Below, piece after piece: positions 40,608 through 48,716 of a stretch of DNA of 64,000 nt. Position numbers and translations under genes: made by a program. This stretch comes from a virus. Positions within the stretch are counted from its first letter, which is position 1. Each line of letters begins with the position of its first letter. The notes under the pieces are model-generated. The model had not been told where the DNA came from, did not search any database, and saw only the letters and a program-made list of their open reading frames with translations. The stretch lies in IMG/VR virus record IMGVR_UViG_3300021178_000012, positions 19,580 to 83,579 of that record. One strand, given 5' to 3'.

Positions 40608-41503
40608 GCGACAACGACGGACCCTACAGCGACGAGGCTGGCGAGAACTCCCCGTGGAATCCTCCGAAGGGCGCAATGACTGGCGAGGAGAAGATCGATC
40701 ACCCCAAGCACTACAACTCGCTCGGCGCGCAATGCTCGAAGTGCGGGCATCCGATCGAGTGCATCGACGTCACGCGGCACATGTCGTTCAACCTCGGGAA
40801 CGTCGTGAAATATTGTTGGCGCGAGTCGTTCAAGAACGGCATCGAAGACCTGCGCAAGGGCGCCTGGTACCTCGCGGACGAAATCAAGAAGCGCACGCCG
40901 TCGCCCATCGAGCAGGCGAAGAACGCGTGGAAGGATTGGACCAAGGAGGATCGGGCGACGGAGTTGGCGGCGGCGGCGCCGAAGAGCGCAATCGCAGAGG
41001 CTTGGGACAAGTCGGAAGATCTTGTAGCGAAGGCTCTCGGTGTTCCGGGTAAGAACGGAGGCCGCCGCGCAGCGCTTATCTGGTTTCATCAAGCCATGCG
41101 TCAGCCCATCCCCTCCACCCCTCAGGTACCGAGCGACGACCGCGTGCGCCTCCGAGCGCGGCTCATGGCCGAGGAGTTCGTCGAGACGCTGCGGGCGATG
41201 TTTCAAAAGGGCCATTGGGCGCTCGCTCAACTAGAGGAGACGTTGACTCTGATCGATGAGAAGGTTCCCGTCGAAGTCGACCTTCCCGCGCTCGCCGACG
41301 GTCTCGCGGACCAGAAGGTCGTCCTCGAAGGCACCGACCTCGAGTTCGGGCTCCCGGGCAACGAACTATTCGCTGAGGTGATGCGGGCAAACATGGCGAA
41401 AGTGGGCGGAGGGTTCCGTGAGGACGGGAAGGTACAAAAGCCAAAAGGATGGGTTGGCCCGGACATCGAGGGCGTGTTGCGAAGGGCGGGGTGGAAGCCG
41501 TGA
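40604..41503 (+). CDS. DUF3310-MazG-like fusion
   Basis: 299 aa. Residues about 30-100 match DUF3310 (DHPKHYNSLGAQCSKCGHPI then ECIDV, FNLGNVVKYCWRE, LRKGAWYLADE). Residues about 150-299 match the MazG/PRA-PH pyrophosphatase class: FHQAMRQPIPSTPQVPSD, AEEFVETLRAMF, LADGLADQKVVLEGTDLEFG, ELFAEVMRANMAKVGGGF. Likely hydrolyses (d)NTPs or (p)ppGpp-type signals to keep the host metabolically active. The two parts are usually separate genes. Confidence 0.82.
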   Translation: MSDNDGPYSDEAGENSPWNPPKGAMTGEEKIDHPKHYNSLGAQCSKCGHPIECIDVTRHMSFNLGNVVKYCWRESFKNGIEDLRKGAWYLADEIKKRTPSPIEQAKNAWKDWTKEDRATELAAAAPKSAIAEAWDKSEDLVAKALGVPGKNGGRRAALIWFHQAMRQPIPSTPQVPSDDRVRLRARLMAEEFVETLRAMFQKGHWALAQLEETLTLIDEKVPVEVDLPALADGLADQKVVLEGTDLEFGLPGNELFAEVMRANMAKVGGGFREDGKVQKPKGWVGPDIEGVLRRAGWKP

Positions 41504-41976
41504 GAACCGTCATGATCGGAATGCAGTCGGGCACCAAGCTCTTGGCGGAGCTGGCCGCCTATGCTTCGGTGGTTCTCGAGAAGGACACTCACATCTTCGA
41601 GTTCACTGTATCGAAGGACGTCGCCGAGAGCTTCAATCTCGTGAGCGCAAAGATCGGCGAGCAGAAGCTTCTCGTTGGTCCGGTCCCCATGACGGTGTTT
41701 CTCCGCGAAGAGAAGACCGATCTCGAACGGCGCGCGGACGAGGTAGAGGCGCTGCTTGATGAGATGGACTTGCCGACCGATGGCGGATCCGACTCACCTC
41801 TCGTGGCACTCCTGAACGCCCTGCCGGAGCTGCTCGCGCTCATTCCGCGCAGGATCGAGCCGCCGCCGTTTTCGTACTTCGTGCCGGCGAGGACGCCCAT
41901 CGTTTTCGAGGTCGAGAACACCACGAGCGAGCCGAAGGTGTTTCGGTGCGCCTTCGTCGGGCAGGAGATGCCGTGA
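41500..41976 (+). CDS. Beta-sandwich-like hypothetical protein
   Basis: 158 aa; ends PIVFEVENTTSEPKVFRCAFVG, similar to ARIMVENRTNEKRRFIGILTG at the end of 56457-56795, so the two may be distant paralogues. Unknown function. Confidence 0.55.
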   Translation: MRTVMIGMQSGTKLLAELAAYASVVLEKDTHIFEFTVSKDVAESFNLVSAKIGEQKLLVGPVPMTVFLREEKTDLERRADEVEALLDEMDLPTDGGSDSPLVALLNALPELLALIPRRIEPPPFSYFVPARTPIVFEVENTTSEPKVFRCAFVGQEMP

Positions 41977-42152
41977 AACCCATAGCCCGTACCGTCATGG
42001 TCAAGAAGGTCCTCCGCGCCACTCAGTCGCCTACGAACAGTGAGCGCTGGTGCTGCGATCTCGAGTGCGGGCATGAGGTATGGGTCACCAGGCAACGCAG
42101 GCCGAAGGAAGCGGGCTGCGGCGAGTGCGTGCGGAAGAAGGAGGAAACGTGA
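41973..42152 (+). CDS. Small zinc-finger protein
   Basis: 59 aa; RWCCDLECGHEVWV and GCGECVRK; basic. GTGA overlap. Confidence 0.6.
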   Translation: MKPIARTVMVKKVLRATQSPTNSERWCCDLECGHEVWVTRQRRPKEAGCGECVRKKEET

Positions 42153-42367
42153 GCGACGAAGAAGTCTGTACCGTATGCCATGAAAGCACGGCCTCTCACG
42201 AAATAGCCATCTCGTGTCAGAAGACGGTCAAGAAGAAGGAGACGTACTCGTACGAGTACAACAAGCCATCCTTCTCGGCCTACTACCTCGTGTGCATGGA
42301 ATGTGCTGGAAAAATACTCGACGTGAAAATCGACGTGAACCTCACACGTCGCTCGAGGAAGCCGTGA
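42149..42367 (+). CDS. Small zinc-finger protein
   Basis: 72 aa; CTVCHESTASHE and CMECAGKIL pairs flank a lysine/tyrosine-rich loop. GTGA overlap. Confidence 0.6.
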   Translation: MSDEEVCTVCHESTASHEIAISCQKTVKKKETYSYEYNKPSFSAYYLVCMECAGKILDVKIDVNLTRRSRKP

Positions 42368-42657
42368 CCGATACCAAATGGGCCGTGAACGAAGAGTGGC
42401 TGAACCGCCTGGCCGTGGCGCTCGGCGAGACCGGGCCGTACGACCCGGAGACGTTGCCTGAGAAGGCGGAGGCGCTGCGGAACGCGGTACGTCGGATGAA
42501 TGATCTGCCAGTGCTTTCAACGATCGCCCCGCTGAACGATTGGCGCGAAGGCAGAGAGTGGAAAGGTGGCGTCGAAGAGATCGTGAGGATTCGTAAGGGT
42601 CTCGCGTATTGCATTGATTCGATAGGAATCTTGACGGCACACAAGGAAAAAATATGA
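42364..42657 (+). CDS. Hypothetical protein
   Basis: 97 aa, helical, not recognised. GTGA overlap. Confidence 0.55.
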   Translation: MTDTKWAVNEEWLNRLAVALGETGPYDPETLPEKAEALRNAVRRMNDLPVLSTIAPLNDWREGREWKGGVEEIVRIRKGLAYCIDSIGILTAHKEKI

Positions 42658-42887
42658 AGCGTCCGTATATCCCGCCAACGGTCGCGCCCGTCGGCCACCT
42701 GCACATGATGCAGAACGCGTTCGCGAACGTCGTCTCGTTGCTCCTGACCGGGCGGGGCGTCCCGACGGGCTGCTCCTGCGGGCGGTTCGAGTGCCCAACG
42801 CTCAAGGCGATCCATTCCTTGGTGAAGGAAGGTACGGAGCGGCTCAGTGAACAGGCGCGACGGCCCGAACGTCGGGAGATGAACTGA
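42654..42887 (+). CDS. Small hypothetical protein
   Basis: 77 aa; CSCGRFECPT may bind metal. ATGA overlap. Confidence 0.5.
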   Translation: MKRPYIPPTVAPVGHLHMMQNAFANVVSLLLTGRGVPTGCSCGRFECPTLKAIHSLVKEGTERLSEQARRPERREMN

Positions 42888-43294
42888 TGGACAAGCAGGA
42901 GCTTTGGGCGTGGAACGAGGAGTTGAAGACCGAGAACGCGCGTCTCAAGAACGACCTTACCGCCGCCGTCGACAAACGGCTGACCGAATGTCGAAGACAA
43001 TTGGCTGCATGCTTCAAGCTCCTAACATCCGACGACCAACTTGCGTCGTGGTCGGCGTTGCTTGTGATGGTCGAGATCGCTGTGAAGGCCAAGGAGAAGG
43101 CCGATCCTACGGACTACGAAGTGCTATCGAACGCAGAACGTCTCGGGCTAGGCGGATTGGCGCAGAGGCTCGCCGATCTAGAGTCGGAATTTGTCACCGC
43201 TGGCGAATACGCTGCCGCACTAGAGAATCGGATCGCCGCGCTCGAATCCTGGCGTGGACAGGTGCTTCAGAGGCTTCTAGGAAGAAAGCCGTGA
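42887..43294 (+). CDS. Coiled-coil protein
   Basis: 135 aa; heptads at both ends (ELKTENARLKNDLTAAVDK and EYAAALENRIAALES). TGATG junction with the previous gene. Confidence 0.55.
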   Translation: MDKQELWAWNEELKTENARLKNDLTAAVDKRLTECRRQLAACFKLLTSDDQLASWSALLVMVEIAVKAKEKADPTDYEVLSNAERLGLGGLAQRLADLESEFVTAGEYAAALENRIAALESWRGQVLQRLLGRKP

Positions 43295-43590
43295 AGAAGG
43301 ACGCGATAGTTCTCGTTACAGGCGCCGATGCGCGACTGTTTGACGCCGCGCTCAAGGATACGCGCCCCCGGGTTCGCGATGCGTTTTGGGACATCGCCGC
43401 GCCGCTCGCAATCGCGCTCATGTGCCTGTTCGACTTCATCAAAGGACATCACGTGTACGATGTGATTCTTGGCACGGCCAATCTTGTGCTCGTGCTGGTC
43501 TATGCGGCGCGACATCTGTCGCATTGGTGGCAGTACAAGAAGGCTCGTGCGATCGTAGATAGGTTTTTGAGGGAGACCGGGCAGTCGTGA
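43291..43590 (+). CDS. Membrane protein with two predicted helices
   Basis: 99 aa; hydrophobic segments near residues 33-50 (FWDIAAPLAIALMCLFDFI) and 56-74 (DVILGTANLVLVLVYAARH). Possible inner-membrane early protein (superinfection exclusion is one guess). Confidence 0.6.
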   Translation: MKKDAIVLVTGADARLFDAALKDTRPRVRDAFWDIAAPLAIALMCLFDFIKGHHVYDVILGTANLVLVLVYAARHLSHWWQYKKARAIVDRFLRETGQS

Positions 43591-44363
43591 AGTTTTTCCT
43601 CGGCACGCATCAGCCGCATTGGCTTCACGACGAACGGTTCGTGGGTGTGCCGTTATTCATCTCCCGTCGTCGTCTTGCGACGTACAAGACTCTCCCAGTT
43701 GCGGAGACAAGATTTGCTCTCGACTCTGGAGGCTTCACTGAGCTTCAAATGTACGGGCGTTGGACATTGTCCGCGAGCCAGTACGCGGAGGAGGTTGGAC
43801 GGTTCGTTCGGTTTTATGGAAGAAAACTGTGCTGGGTAGCCCCGCAAGATTGGATGTGCGAACCGCTCGTCATCTCGGGAGGCAATGCATCACGAGGCAT
43901 CGTCTTCAAGGGTACGCGACTCAACGTGGAGGAGCACCAGCGTCGAACCGTTCGCAACTTCATCGAGTTACGTCGGCTTCTTGGAGGACGTGTGATCCCA
44001 GTCCTTCAAGGATGGAAGCTCGCTGACTATTGGAGATGCCAGGAGATCTACAAGCAGGCCGGCGTCGATCTCGAGGACTGTGAGACGGTTGGCGTAGGCT
44101 CGGTTTGCAGACGTCAGTCGACCAATGATGCGACGCAGATCATGTCGACGCTCGCGGTGGATGGGCTTCGCTTGCATGGTTTTGGATTCAAGAAGGGAGG
44201 CCTCAAGAACTGCCACAGTTTCATGGTGAGCGCCGACTCGACCGCTTGGAGCGACACAGCCAAGGGCGGCGGCGTTCACGTGCTCGCGACCGACAAATGG
44301 CGAGAGTGGCACGAGCTGATCGGGAATCGGACATGGGAAGAGTTGAGGAGGGCGGGGTTATGA
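43587..44363 (+). CDS. dpdA: DpdA-like DNA 7-deazaguanine transglycosylase
   Basis: 258 aa. FFLGTHQPHWL, FALDSGGFTEL, LCWVAPQDWMCEP, VIPVLQGWKLADYWRC, VGVGSVCRRQ and LHGFGFKKGG follow the phage DpdA pattern, a TGT-fold enzyme that swaps guanine in DNA for a 7-deazaguanine. Such bases block many restriction enzymes. No folE, queD, queE or queC homologue is in this window, so precursors must come from the host or from genes elsewhere. Confidence 0.8.
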   Translation: MKFFLGTHQPHWLHDERFVGVPLFISRRRLATYKTLPVAETRFALDSGGFTELQMYGRWTLSASQYAEEVGRFVRFYGRKLCWVAPQDWMCEPLVISGGNASRGIVFKGTRLNVEEHQRRTVRNFIELRRLLGGRVIPVLQGWKLADYWRCQEIYKQAGVDLEDCETVGVGSVCRRQSTNDATQIMSTLAVDGLRLHGFGFKKGGLKNCHSFMVSADSTAWSDTAKGGGVHVLATDKWREWHELIGNRTWEELRRAGL

Positions 44364-44653
44364 CCGCCTACGTCGACAAGCTTCTCGTCCACCCGACGAG
44401 TATCCGCTGCTTCAAGGCCGGCTCGTGTCACCTCGAAGCCGACACGCTCGAGGAGCTGCACGCGTTCGCTGCGCGGCTCGGGCTCCGACGCGCGTGGTTC
44501 CAGGAGCACAACATGGGCGACCACTACGACCTGACGCCGTCGAAGCGCGAGCTCGCCGTGAAGCTCGGTGCGGTCGAACAGAACCGGCAGGAGGCCTCGG
44601 CGCGGCGTCGGAAGAACCCGAGGCATCCGTTTCATCGGGCGGAGGAACAGTGA
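44360..44653 (+). CDS. DUF4031 protein
   Basis: 97 aa; AYVDKLLVHPTSIRCFKAG, HLEADTLEELHAFAARLG and HYDLTPSKRELAVK match DUF4031, a small family found in phages and bacteria with no settled function. Confidence 0.75.
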   Translation: MTAYVDKLLVHPTSIRCFKAGSCHLEADTLEELHAFAARLGLRRAWFQEHNMGDHYDLTPSKRELAVKLGAVEQNRQEASARRRKNPRHPFHRAEEQ

Positions 44654-45330
44654 AGCCGTTGCGCCCATTCTTCTCGTTCTTCGGCGGGAAATGGACCCTC
44701 GCGCCAAGGTACCCTGCCCCGGCGCATCGGACGCTCATCGAACCTTTCGCGGGCTCCGCTGGGTATGCGACCCGTTACGCGCACCACGACGTCGTCCTCG
44801 TCGAACGTGAGCCGATCGTCGCGGCTCTCTGGCGCTGGCTCATTTCCGTTAGCGTCGACGAAGTGATGAGGCTTCCGCTCGATCCGGAAAAGCGCTTCAA
44901 CCTCGCGCCGGAGCCTCGATCGCTGATCGGTTTCTGGTGTGGACGCGGACGAACACAGCCCGCGAACACGACGACGAGCGCATGGCTGCTCTCGGGGAAG
45001 TGGCCGTCGTCGTTCTGGGGCTCGTACGCGCGTCAACGCATTGCAGACCAGGTACCGCGCATCCGGCACTGGAGACTTATCGAGGGTGACTATAGCGATG
45101 CACCCGACGTCGAGGCGACATGGTTCGTCGACCCCCCATATATCGGAAGTCGACACTACCGAGCTTCCGTGGGCGATTACGATCGTCTCGCTCAGTGGTC
45201 GCAGAGCCGCCGCGGACAGGTGATCGTTTGCGAACAGAAAGGCGCGACGTGGCTCCCGTTCGTTCACTTCCGAGACGCGAAGAGCATCAACCGTGGGATC
45301 AATACCGAAGTTGTGTGGAGTCGGTCGTGA
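44650..45330 (+). CDS. D12-class N6-adenine DNA methyltransferase
   Basis: 226 aa. SFFGGKWTLAPRYP and IEPFAGSAGYATRYA form the SAM site; TWFVDPPYIGS carries the catalytic DPPY. Fits the Dam/D12 class, on the short side for it. With the methylase at 20.3 kb and DpdA next door it forms a DNA-modification set. GTG overlaps the DUF4031 stop. Confidence 0.85.
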   Translation: MKPLRPFFSFFGGKWTLAPRYPAPAHRTLIEPFAGSAGYATRYAHHDVVLVEREPIVAALWRWLISVSVDEVMRLPLDPEKRFNLAPEPRSLIGFWCGRGRTQPANTTTSAWLLSGKWPSSFWGSYARQRIADQVPRIRHWRLIEGDYSDAPDVEATWFVDPPYIGSRHYRASVGDYDRLAQWSQSRRGQVIVCEQKGATWLPFVHFRDAKSINRGINTEVVWSRS

Positions 45331-45548
45331 GAACCGACAACCCCTATGACATCTGCCGACGCATCAAGCGGCACCACGAGAAGAATGGCTACCCGTTGAA
45401 GCGCATCGAACTCCCTTGCGACGATGCGTTCGTCGACAAGCTCGTGAAGAACGGCGTCATCGAGCTTCACGCGCTGTACGAAGGCGGACCGCAGGTCTGT
45501 GTGATGCTCACGGACAAAGGTCTACGGATGGCGAAGGAGGGGCGGTGA
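45327..45548 (+). CDS. Small hypothetical protein
   Basis: 73 aa, possibly a winged-helix fragment (KLVKNGVIELHALYEGG). GTGA overlap. Confidence 0.5.
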   Translation: MRTDNPYDICRRIKRHHEKNGYPLKRIELPCDDAFVDKLVKNGVIELHALYEGGPQVCVMLTDKGLRMAKEGR

Positions 45549-45985
45549 GTCTGCTTACGCTGAATGAGAAGGCCGGCTTGATGTCGGCCTCGATTGTGGC
45601 CGTGCCCGACGGCGCAATGGAGTGGCTGCTTCACGAAGTGGGTCACTGGGTTGCTGCTTCTCCGAACGAACGGAAGCAAATCAATTATGGGCTCTCATCA
45701 AGCGAGACCGGTCATGACGGTGATCGCGAGTGGCAGGCCTGGGCATTTGAAGAGATCGTGATGGCGCCGTTCGGCCCAGCGCGCGACTTCGCCGCTCCTA
45801 CGCAGCGTGATGGCGCAGGCTTCTCAAAAATTGGCCCTATTCCAATGTTCGTGATGCGTCATGCCGAGCAGCGAATCACAGACTTGGGCATTGATCTTGA
45901 GCCGTGGTGCCAAGTATACGGCGACTGGATTCAATGGGGTAAGTCGCTCGGACTAGGTCGTGCTCCGTGGGATGTAGACCGATGA
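45545..45985 (+). CDS. HExxH-motif protein, possible zinc metalloprotease
   Basis: 146 aa. EWLLHEVGHWVAAS contains HExxH, the zinc-binding helix of metallopeptidases, and WAFEEIVMAPFG could supply the third ligand. No signal peptide. A chance motif is possible, but the helix context fits. Intracellular protease or de-AMPylase-like roles are speculation. Confidence 0.5.
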   Translation: MSLLTLNEKAGLMSASIVAVPDGAMEWLLHEVGHWVAASPNERKQINYGLSSSETGHDGDREWQAWAFEEIVMAPFGPARDFAAPTQRDGAGFSKIGPIPMFVMRHAEQRITDLGIDLEPWCQVYGDWIQWGKSLGLGRAPWDVDR

Positions 45986-46209
45986 GCGACAAGAACGACA
46001 AATGGACCGAAGCGATCGACGCCGCTCACCCCCTGAGTAGCGGCTCGCACGAGCAATGGGCCATCGCAATGGAGATGGTCGGCAACCGGCACAGCAAGGG
46101 TGCCCTCGTCGAGCTCGTGAACTGGCTCTTGGTTCGCGACCGAGCTTGCAGTCTGTGCCGGTTCAATCCTCGTTCCGAGTTGTGCGACTTCTGTAAGAGG
46201 TCGATGTGA
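45982..46209 (+). CDS. Small zinc-binding protein
   Basis: 75 aa; CSLCRFNPRSELCDFCKR near the C-terminus. ATGA overlap. Confidence 0.55.
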   Translation: MSDKNDKWTEAIDAAHPLSSGSHEQWAIAMEMVGNRHSKGALVELVNWLLVRDRACSLCRFNPRSELCDFCKRSM

Positions 46210-46442
46210 ACCCCTACCGCTTCGCACTCGCGCGCCCTGAGGCCGCACGGAGGACTCTGCGCGGGCGGCTCCGTCGCCTTCGACGCCGGCTCGTCGTGTG
46301 GTGGTACCGGAAGAAGGCGTATTGCCCTGCGTGCAGGCAGCGAGGGTGCCGCGCGCACTACAACCTGCGCCTTCGTGAGCAGGTGATTGCGACCGCCGCG
46401 CATTCGGTGAGTTGGATGTTCACCAAGGGTAGGGAACGATGA
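46206..46442 (+). CDS. Small basic protein
   Basis: 78 aa, extremely Arg-rich first half (RRTLRGRLRRLRRRLVVWWY) and CPACRQRGC. Likely nucleic-acid binding. GTGA overlap. Confidence 0.5.
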   Translation: MNPYRFALARPEAARRTLRGRLRRLRRRLVVWWYRKKAYCPACRQRGCRAHYNLRLREQVIATAAHSVSWMFTKGRER

Positions 46443-47311
46443 AATATAAATTCCGAGATGTCCGCTTCCGAGCAGACTCGCTTGAACGCATCGAGCAGTG
46501 CAACGAGATCATCGCCGACTACCAGGCCCAAGGTCTCCGCCTCACGCTCAGGCAGCTCTACTACCAGCTCGTCGCGAGGAATGTGATTTCGAACACGGAG
46601 AAGAGCTACAAGAACCTGTCGACGCTGGTGAGCGATGCGCGGCTCGCAGGCAAGATGGATTGGAACGCGATCGAGGACCGTGTCCGTGTCCCGCGGATGA
46701 CGTCCGAGTGGGGATCCGTAGCTGAGCTCGTGGAGACGGCGCTCGACGCCTACCGGCGACCTAGATGGGCAGGGCAGCGTGACTACGTCGAGTTGTGGGT
46801 CGAGAAGGACGCGCTCGCCGGTGTGCTTCTCCCCATTGCGCGAAAGCACCATATCGTCCTTATGGTGAATCGAGGCTACTCAAGCCAGTCGGCCATGTAC
46901 GAGAGCGCCTTGCGGTTCGCTGACAGGCGACCGTTCATTGAAAGGCACCTGCTCTATCTCGGCGACCACGATCCGTCCGGCGAGGACATGGTGCGAGACA
47001 TCCGAGATCGGCTTCTGATGTTCGGACAACGCGTCGACGTGAAGAAGGTCGCGCTCACGATGTCGCAGATTCGCAAGTACAAGCCACCTCCCAACCCGGC
47101 CAAGGTGTCGGATCCACGCGCGAAGGCGTACATCGAGGAGCACGGCGATGAGTCGTGGGAGGTCGACGCGCTTCCGCCAGAGGTGCTGACGCGCATCATT
47201 GAGAAGGAAATCGCGAAGCTCGTCGACGTCGAGAAGATGGCCGAGGTGATCGAGGAAGAAGAGCGGGACAAGGTCGAGCTTCGGCGCCTCGTCGACGCCG
47301 CGGGGCTGTAA
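46439..47311 (+). CDS. TOPRIM-containing protein, Spo11/TopoVI-A-like
   Basis: 290 aa. After a helical N-terminus (LTLRQLYYQLVARNVI) comes a TOPRIM-like pattern: VELWVEKDALAG supplies Glu and YLGDHDPSGEDM supplies the D-x-D. The order and spacing resemble TopoVI subunit A. No TopoVI-B subunit is nearby, so it is more likely a nuclease-type relative than a topoisomerase. Last gene before the structured RNA region. Confidence 0.65.
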   Translation: MKYKFRDVRFRADSLERIEQCNEIIADYQAQGLRLTLRQLYYQLVARNVISNTEKSYKNLSTLVSDARLAGKMDWNAIEDRVRVPRMTSEWGSVAELVETALDAYRRPRWAGQRDYVELWVEKDALAGVLLPIARKHHIVLMVNRGYSSQSAMYESALRFADRRPFIERHLLYLGDHDPSGEDMVRDIRDRLLMFGQRVDVKKVALTMSQIRKYKPPPNPAKVSDPRAKAYIEEHGDESWEVDALPPEVLTRIIEKEIAKLVDVEKMAEVIEEEERDKVELRRLVDAAGL

Positions 47312-47394
47312 AACAAGGCGAAAGGCAAAATTCCTCAATGATTTCGCACACTTACAGTACTTTATCGACCACCAAACATACGGTACGGTAATGC

Positions 47395-47422
47395 TTGTCA
47401 TCGTCGAAGGACGTGTTAGGTT
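47395..47422 (+). promoter_or_regulatory. Candidate promoter for the structured RNA
   Basis: TTGTCA (47395-47400), 16-bp spacer, TAGGTT (47417-47422). A start seven bases after the -10 would be G47429, exactly the first paired base of the long stem. The upstream 80 bp is the most AT-rich non-coding stretch of the block. Confidence 0.5.
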
Positions 47423-47428
47423 GGGTGG

Positions 47429-47536
47429 GTCCTCGCAGCGAGACGGTTCAGCCCAAGGCCGTGGAACCCCGCCCTTCGAAAGGCGTCCAGCAACCTGGCA
47501 CGGAGTGAAACGGTTGGACTGTCTCGCTGCGAGGAC
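47429..47536 (+). ncRNA. Candidate structured RNA with a 16- to 22-bp closing stem
   Basis: TCCTCGCAGCGAGAC (47430-47444) is exactly complementary to 47521-47535; G47429-C47536 adds a pair, and wobble-containing pairing can continue inward to about 47450/47515. Inside, CCGTG (47459-47463) pairs CACGG (47499-47503) around two hairpins, CGCC-CTTCGAAA-GGCG and CCAG-CAAC-CTGG, a three-way junction. It lies 34 nt before an ATG, so it may be a leader element, or a separate RNA given its own promoter. No known RNA family is recognised. Confidence 0.6.
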
Positions 47537-47570
47537 TGTCGTCGCTGAAGAAGCGGTTCGGGAGGACATC

Positions 47571-47789
47571 ATGAAGATTTGGCGACTGGGGCGCTTGCCT
47601 GGGTGCGAGGGCGACTGGGATTCGTACGAAGGCTTCGTCATCCGGGCGGCCTCAGGCAAGGCAGCAAGGGCGCTTGCGGTGACGAGGTCGCGTGAGTCGG
47701 AGTGGGCCGATCGGACGAAGACGTCGTGCGAGGTGATCAGGTCCGATGGCGCCGCGGACGTTTTGTTCGAGGACTTCAGGGCGGGATGA
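47571..47789 (+). CDS. Small hypothetical protein behind the structured RNA
   Basis: 72 aa; GGGAGG before the ATG. DSYEGFVIRAASGKAARAL resembles the N-terminal type of 11001-11705. Its expression may depend on the upstream RNA fold. Confidence 0.6.
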   Translation: MKIWRLGRLPGCEGDWDSYEGFVIRAASGKAARALAVTRSRESEWADRTKTSCEVIRSDGAADVLFEDFRAG

Positions 47790-48364
47790 GCATGCACCAG
47801 AGCATCGTGAAGGAGCTCGGCTCCGTAGGGTTCCCTGTGTTCATAGGCGAGCGCGTCTACATGCGGCGGTTCACCAAGAACGACGGCTTGCCGCTGGACC
47901 TAGCGCGGTGGCAACCCACGGTGGATGCGATGCTGCGCGACGTAGATGCGACCGGTCCTGTCTTCATCATGATCGATCAGGCCGAAGTGCGCGCAGGCGC
48001 TTCGCATCGTCGCCCTGGCGTTCACGTCGACGGCTATTGGCTCGAGGAACTCGGGCGACACGGAGGTGGTCACCACGGCAAGGCAAGCGGCGACGGTTGG
48101 GACGTCTTCGATCCATCCGACGACGAAGCGATCGTGCTTGCGAGCGACGTTCAAGGCTGCGTTGCCTACGTCGGCCCGTGGTCGGGCGAGGTAGGTCACG
48201 GCGGCGCGTGTGACGATGTTGATTTTCGCGGGACAGAGCGCGTCCTCATGAATCCGCGAACGGTGTACGCCGGCAACGTGGCCATGCTGCACGAGTCGTT
48301 GCCCGTGCGAGAAACAACGCGACGCACGCTCGTGCGGCTCAACGTTCCTGGGTGGTCGCCGTGA
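47786..48364 (+). CDS. Hypothetical His-rich protein
   Basis: 192 aa; HGGGHHGKASGDGWDVFD could bind metal; rest alpha/beta. ATGA overlap. Unknown. Confidence 0.6.
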   Translation: MSMHQSIVKELGSVGFPVFIGERVYMRRFTKNDGLPLDLARWQPTVDAMLRDVDATGPVFIMIDQAEVRAGASHRRPGVHVDGYWLEELGRHGGGHHGKASGDGWDVFDPSDDEAIVLASDVQGCVAYVGPWSGEVGHGGACDDVDFRGTERVLMNPRTVYAGNVAMLHESLPVRETTRRTLVRLNVPGWSP

Positions 48365-48498
48365 CCGCGATCCTTCCGCCGTCTCCGGACGATGACGAGG
48401 ACCGACGCGAGGCCCTCGGGTGCACGTATCTCGTCGGCGTCGTTCTCGCCGCGCTGGTGCTTTTGGTGCTGCTCGCCGAGATGGCGGTGCGGCGATGA
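48361..48498 (+). CDS. Small single-pass membrane protein
   Basis: 45 aa; acidic head (SPDDDEDRRE) then LVGVVLAALVLLVLLAEM. GTGA start and ATGA end overlaps support it as real. Confidence 0.55.
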   Translation: MTAILPPSPDDDEDRREALGCTYLVGVVLAALVLLVLLAEMAVRR

Positions 48499-48716
48499 GG
48501 ATGGGCACGATCTATGTTCGCCCGGACAGGGTTGGAGGTCAGCTGACCGGGAGGTTTCGCATCGATCTGGAGTCGCATCTTGGCGACGGCGAAACAGTCG
48601 CGCTGCGTCTCCACGAGAAGGAGGAATACGTCCTTCGCCGAGCGAGGCTCATTCAGGAAGCGCTCAACGATGGGCTGCCTGCCGGTTTCTCTTACGTCTT
48701 GGACGGCGAGTCGTGA
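48495..48716 (+). CDS. Small hypothetical protein
   Basis: 73 aa, ATGA start, GTGA overlap into the integrase. Possible integrase partner by position only. Confidence 0.55.
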   Translation: MRMGTIYVRPDRVGGQLTGRFRIDLESHLGDGETVALRLHEKEEYVLRRARLIQEALNDGLPAGFSYVLDGES

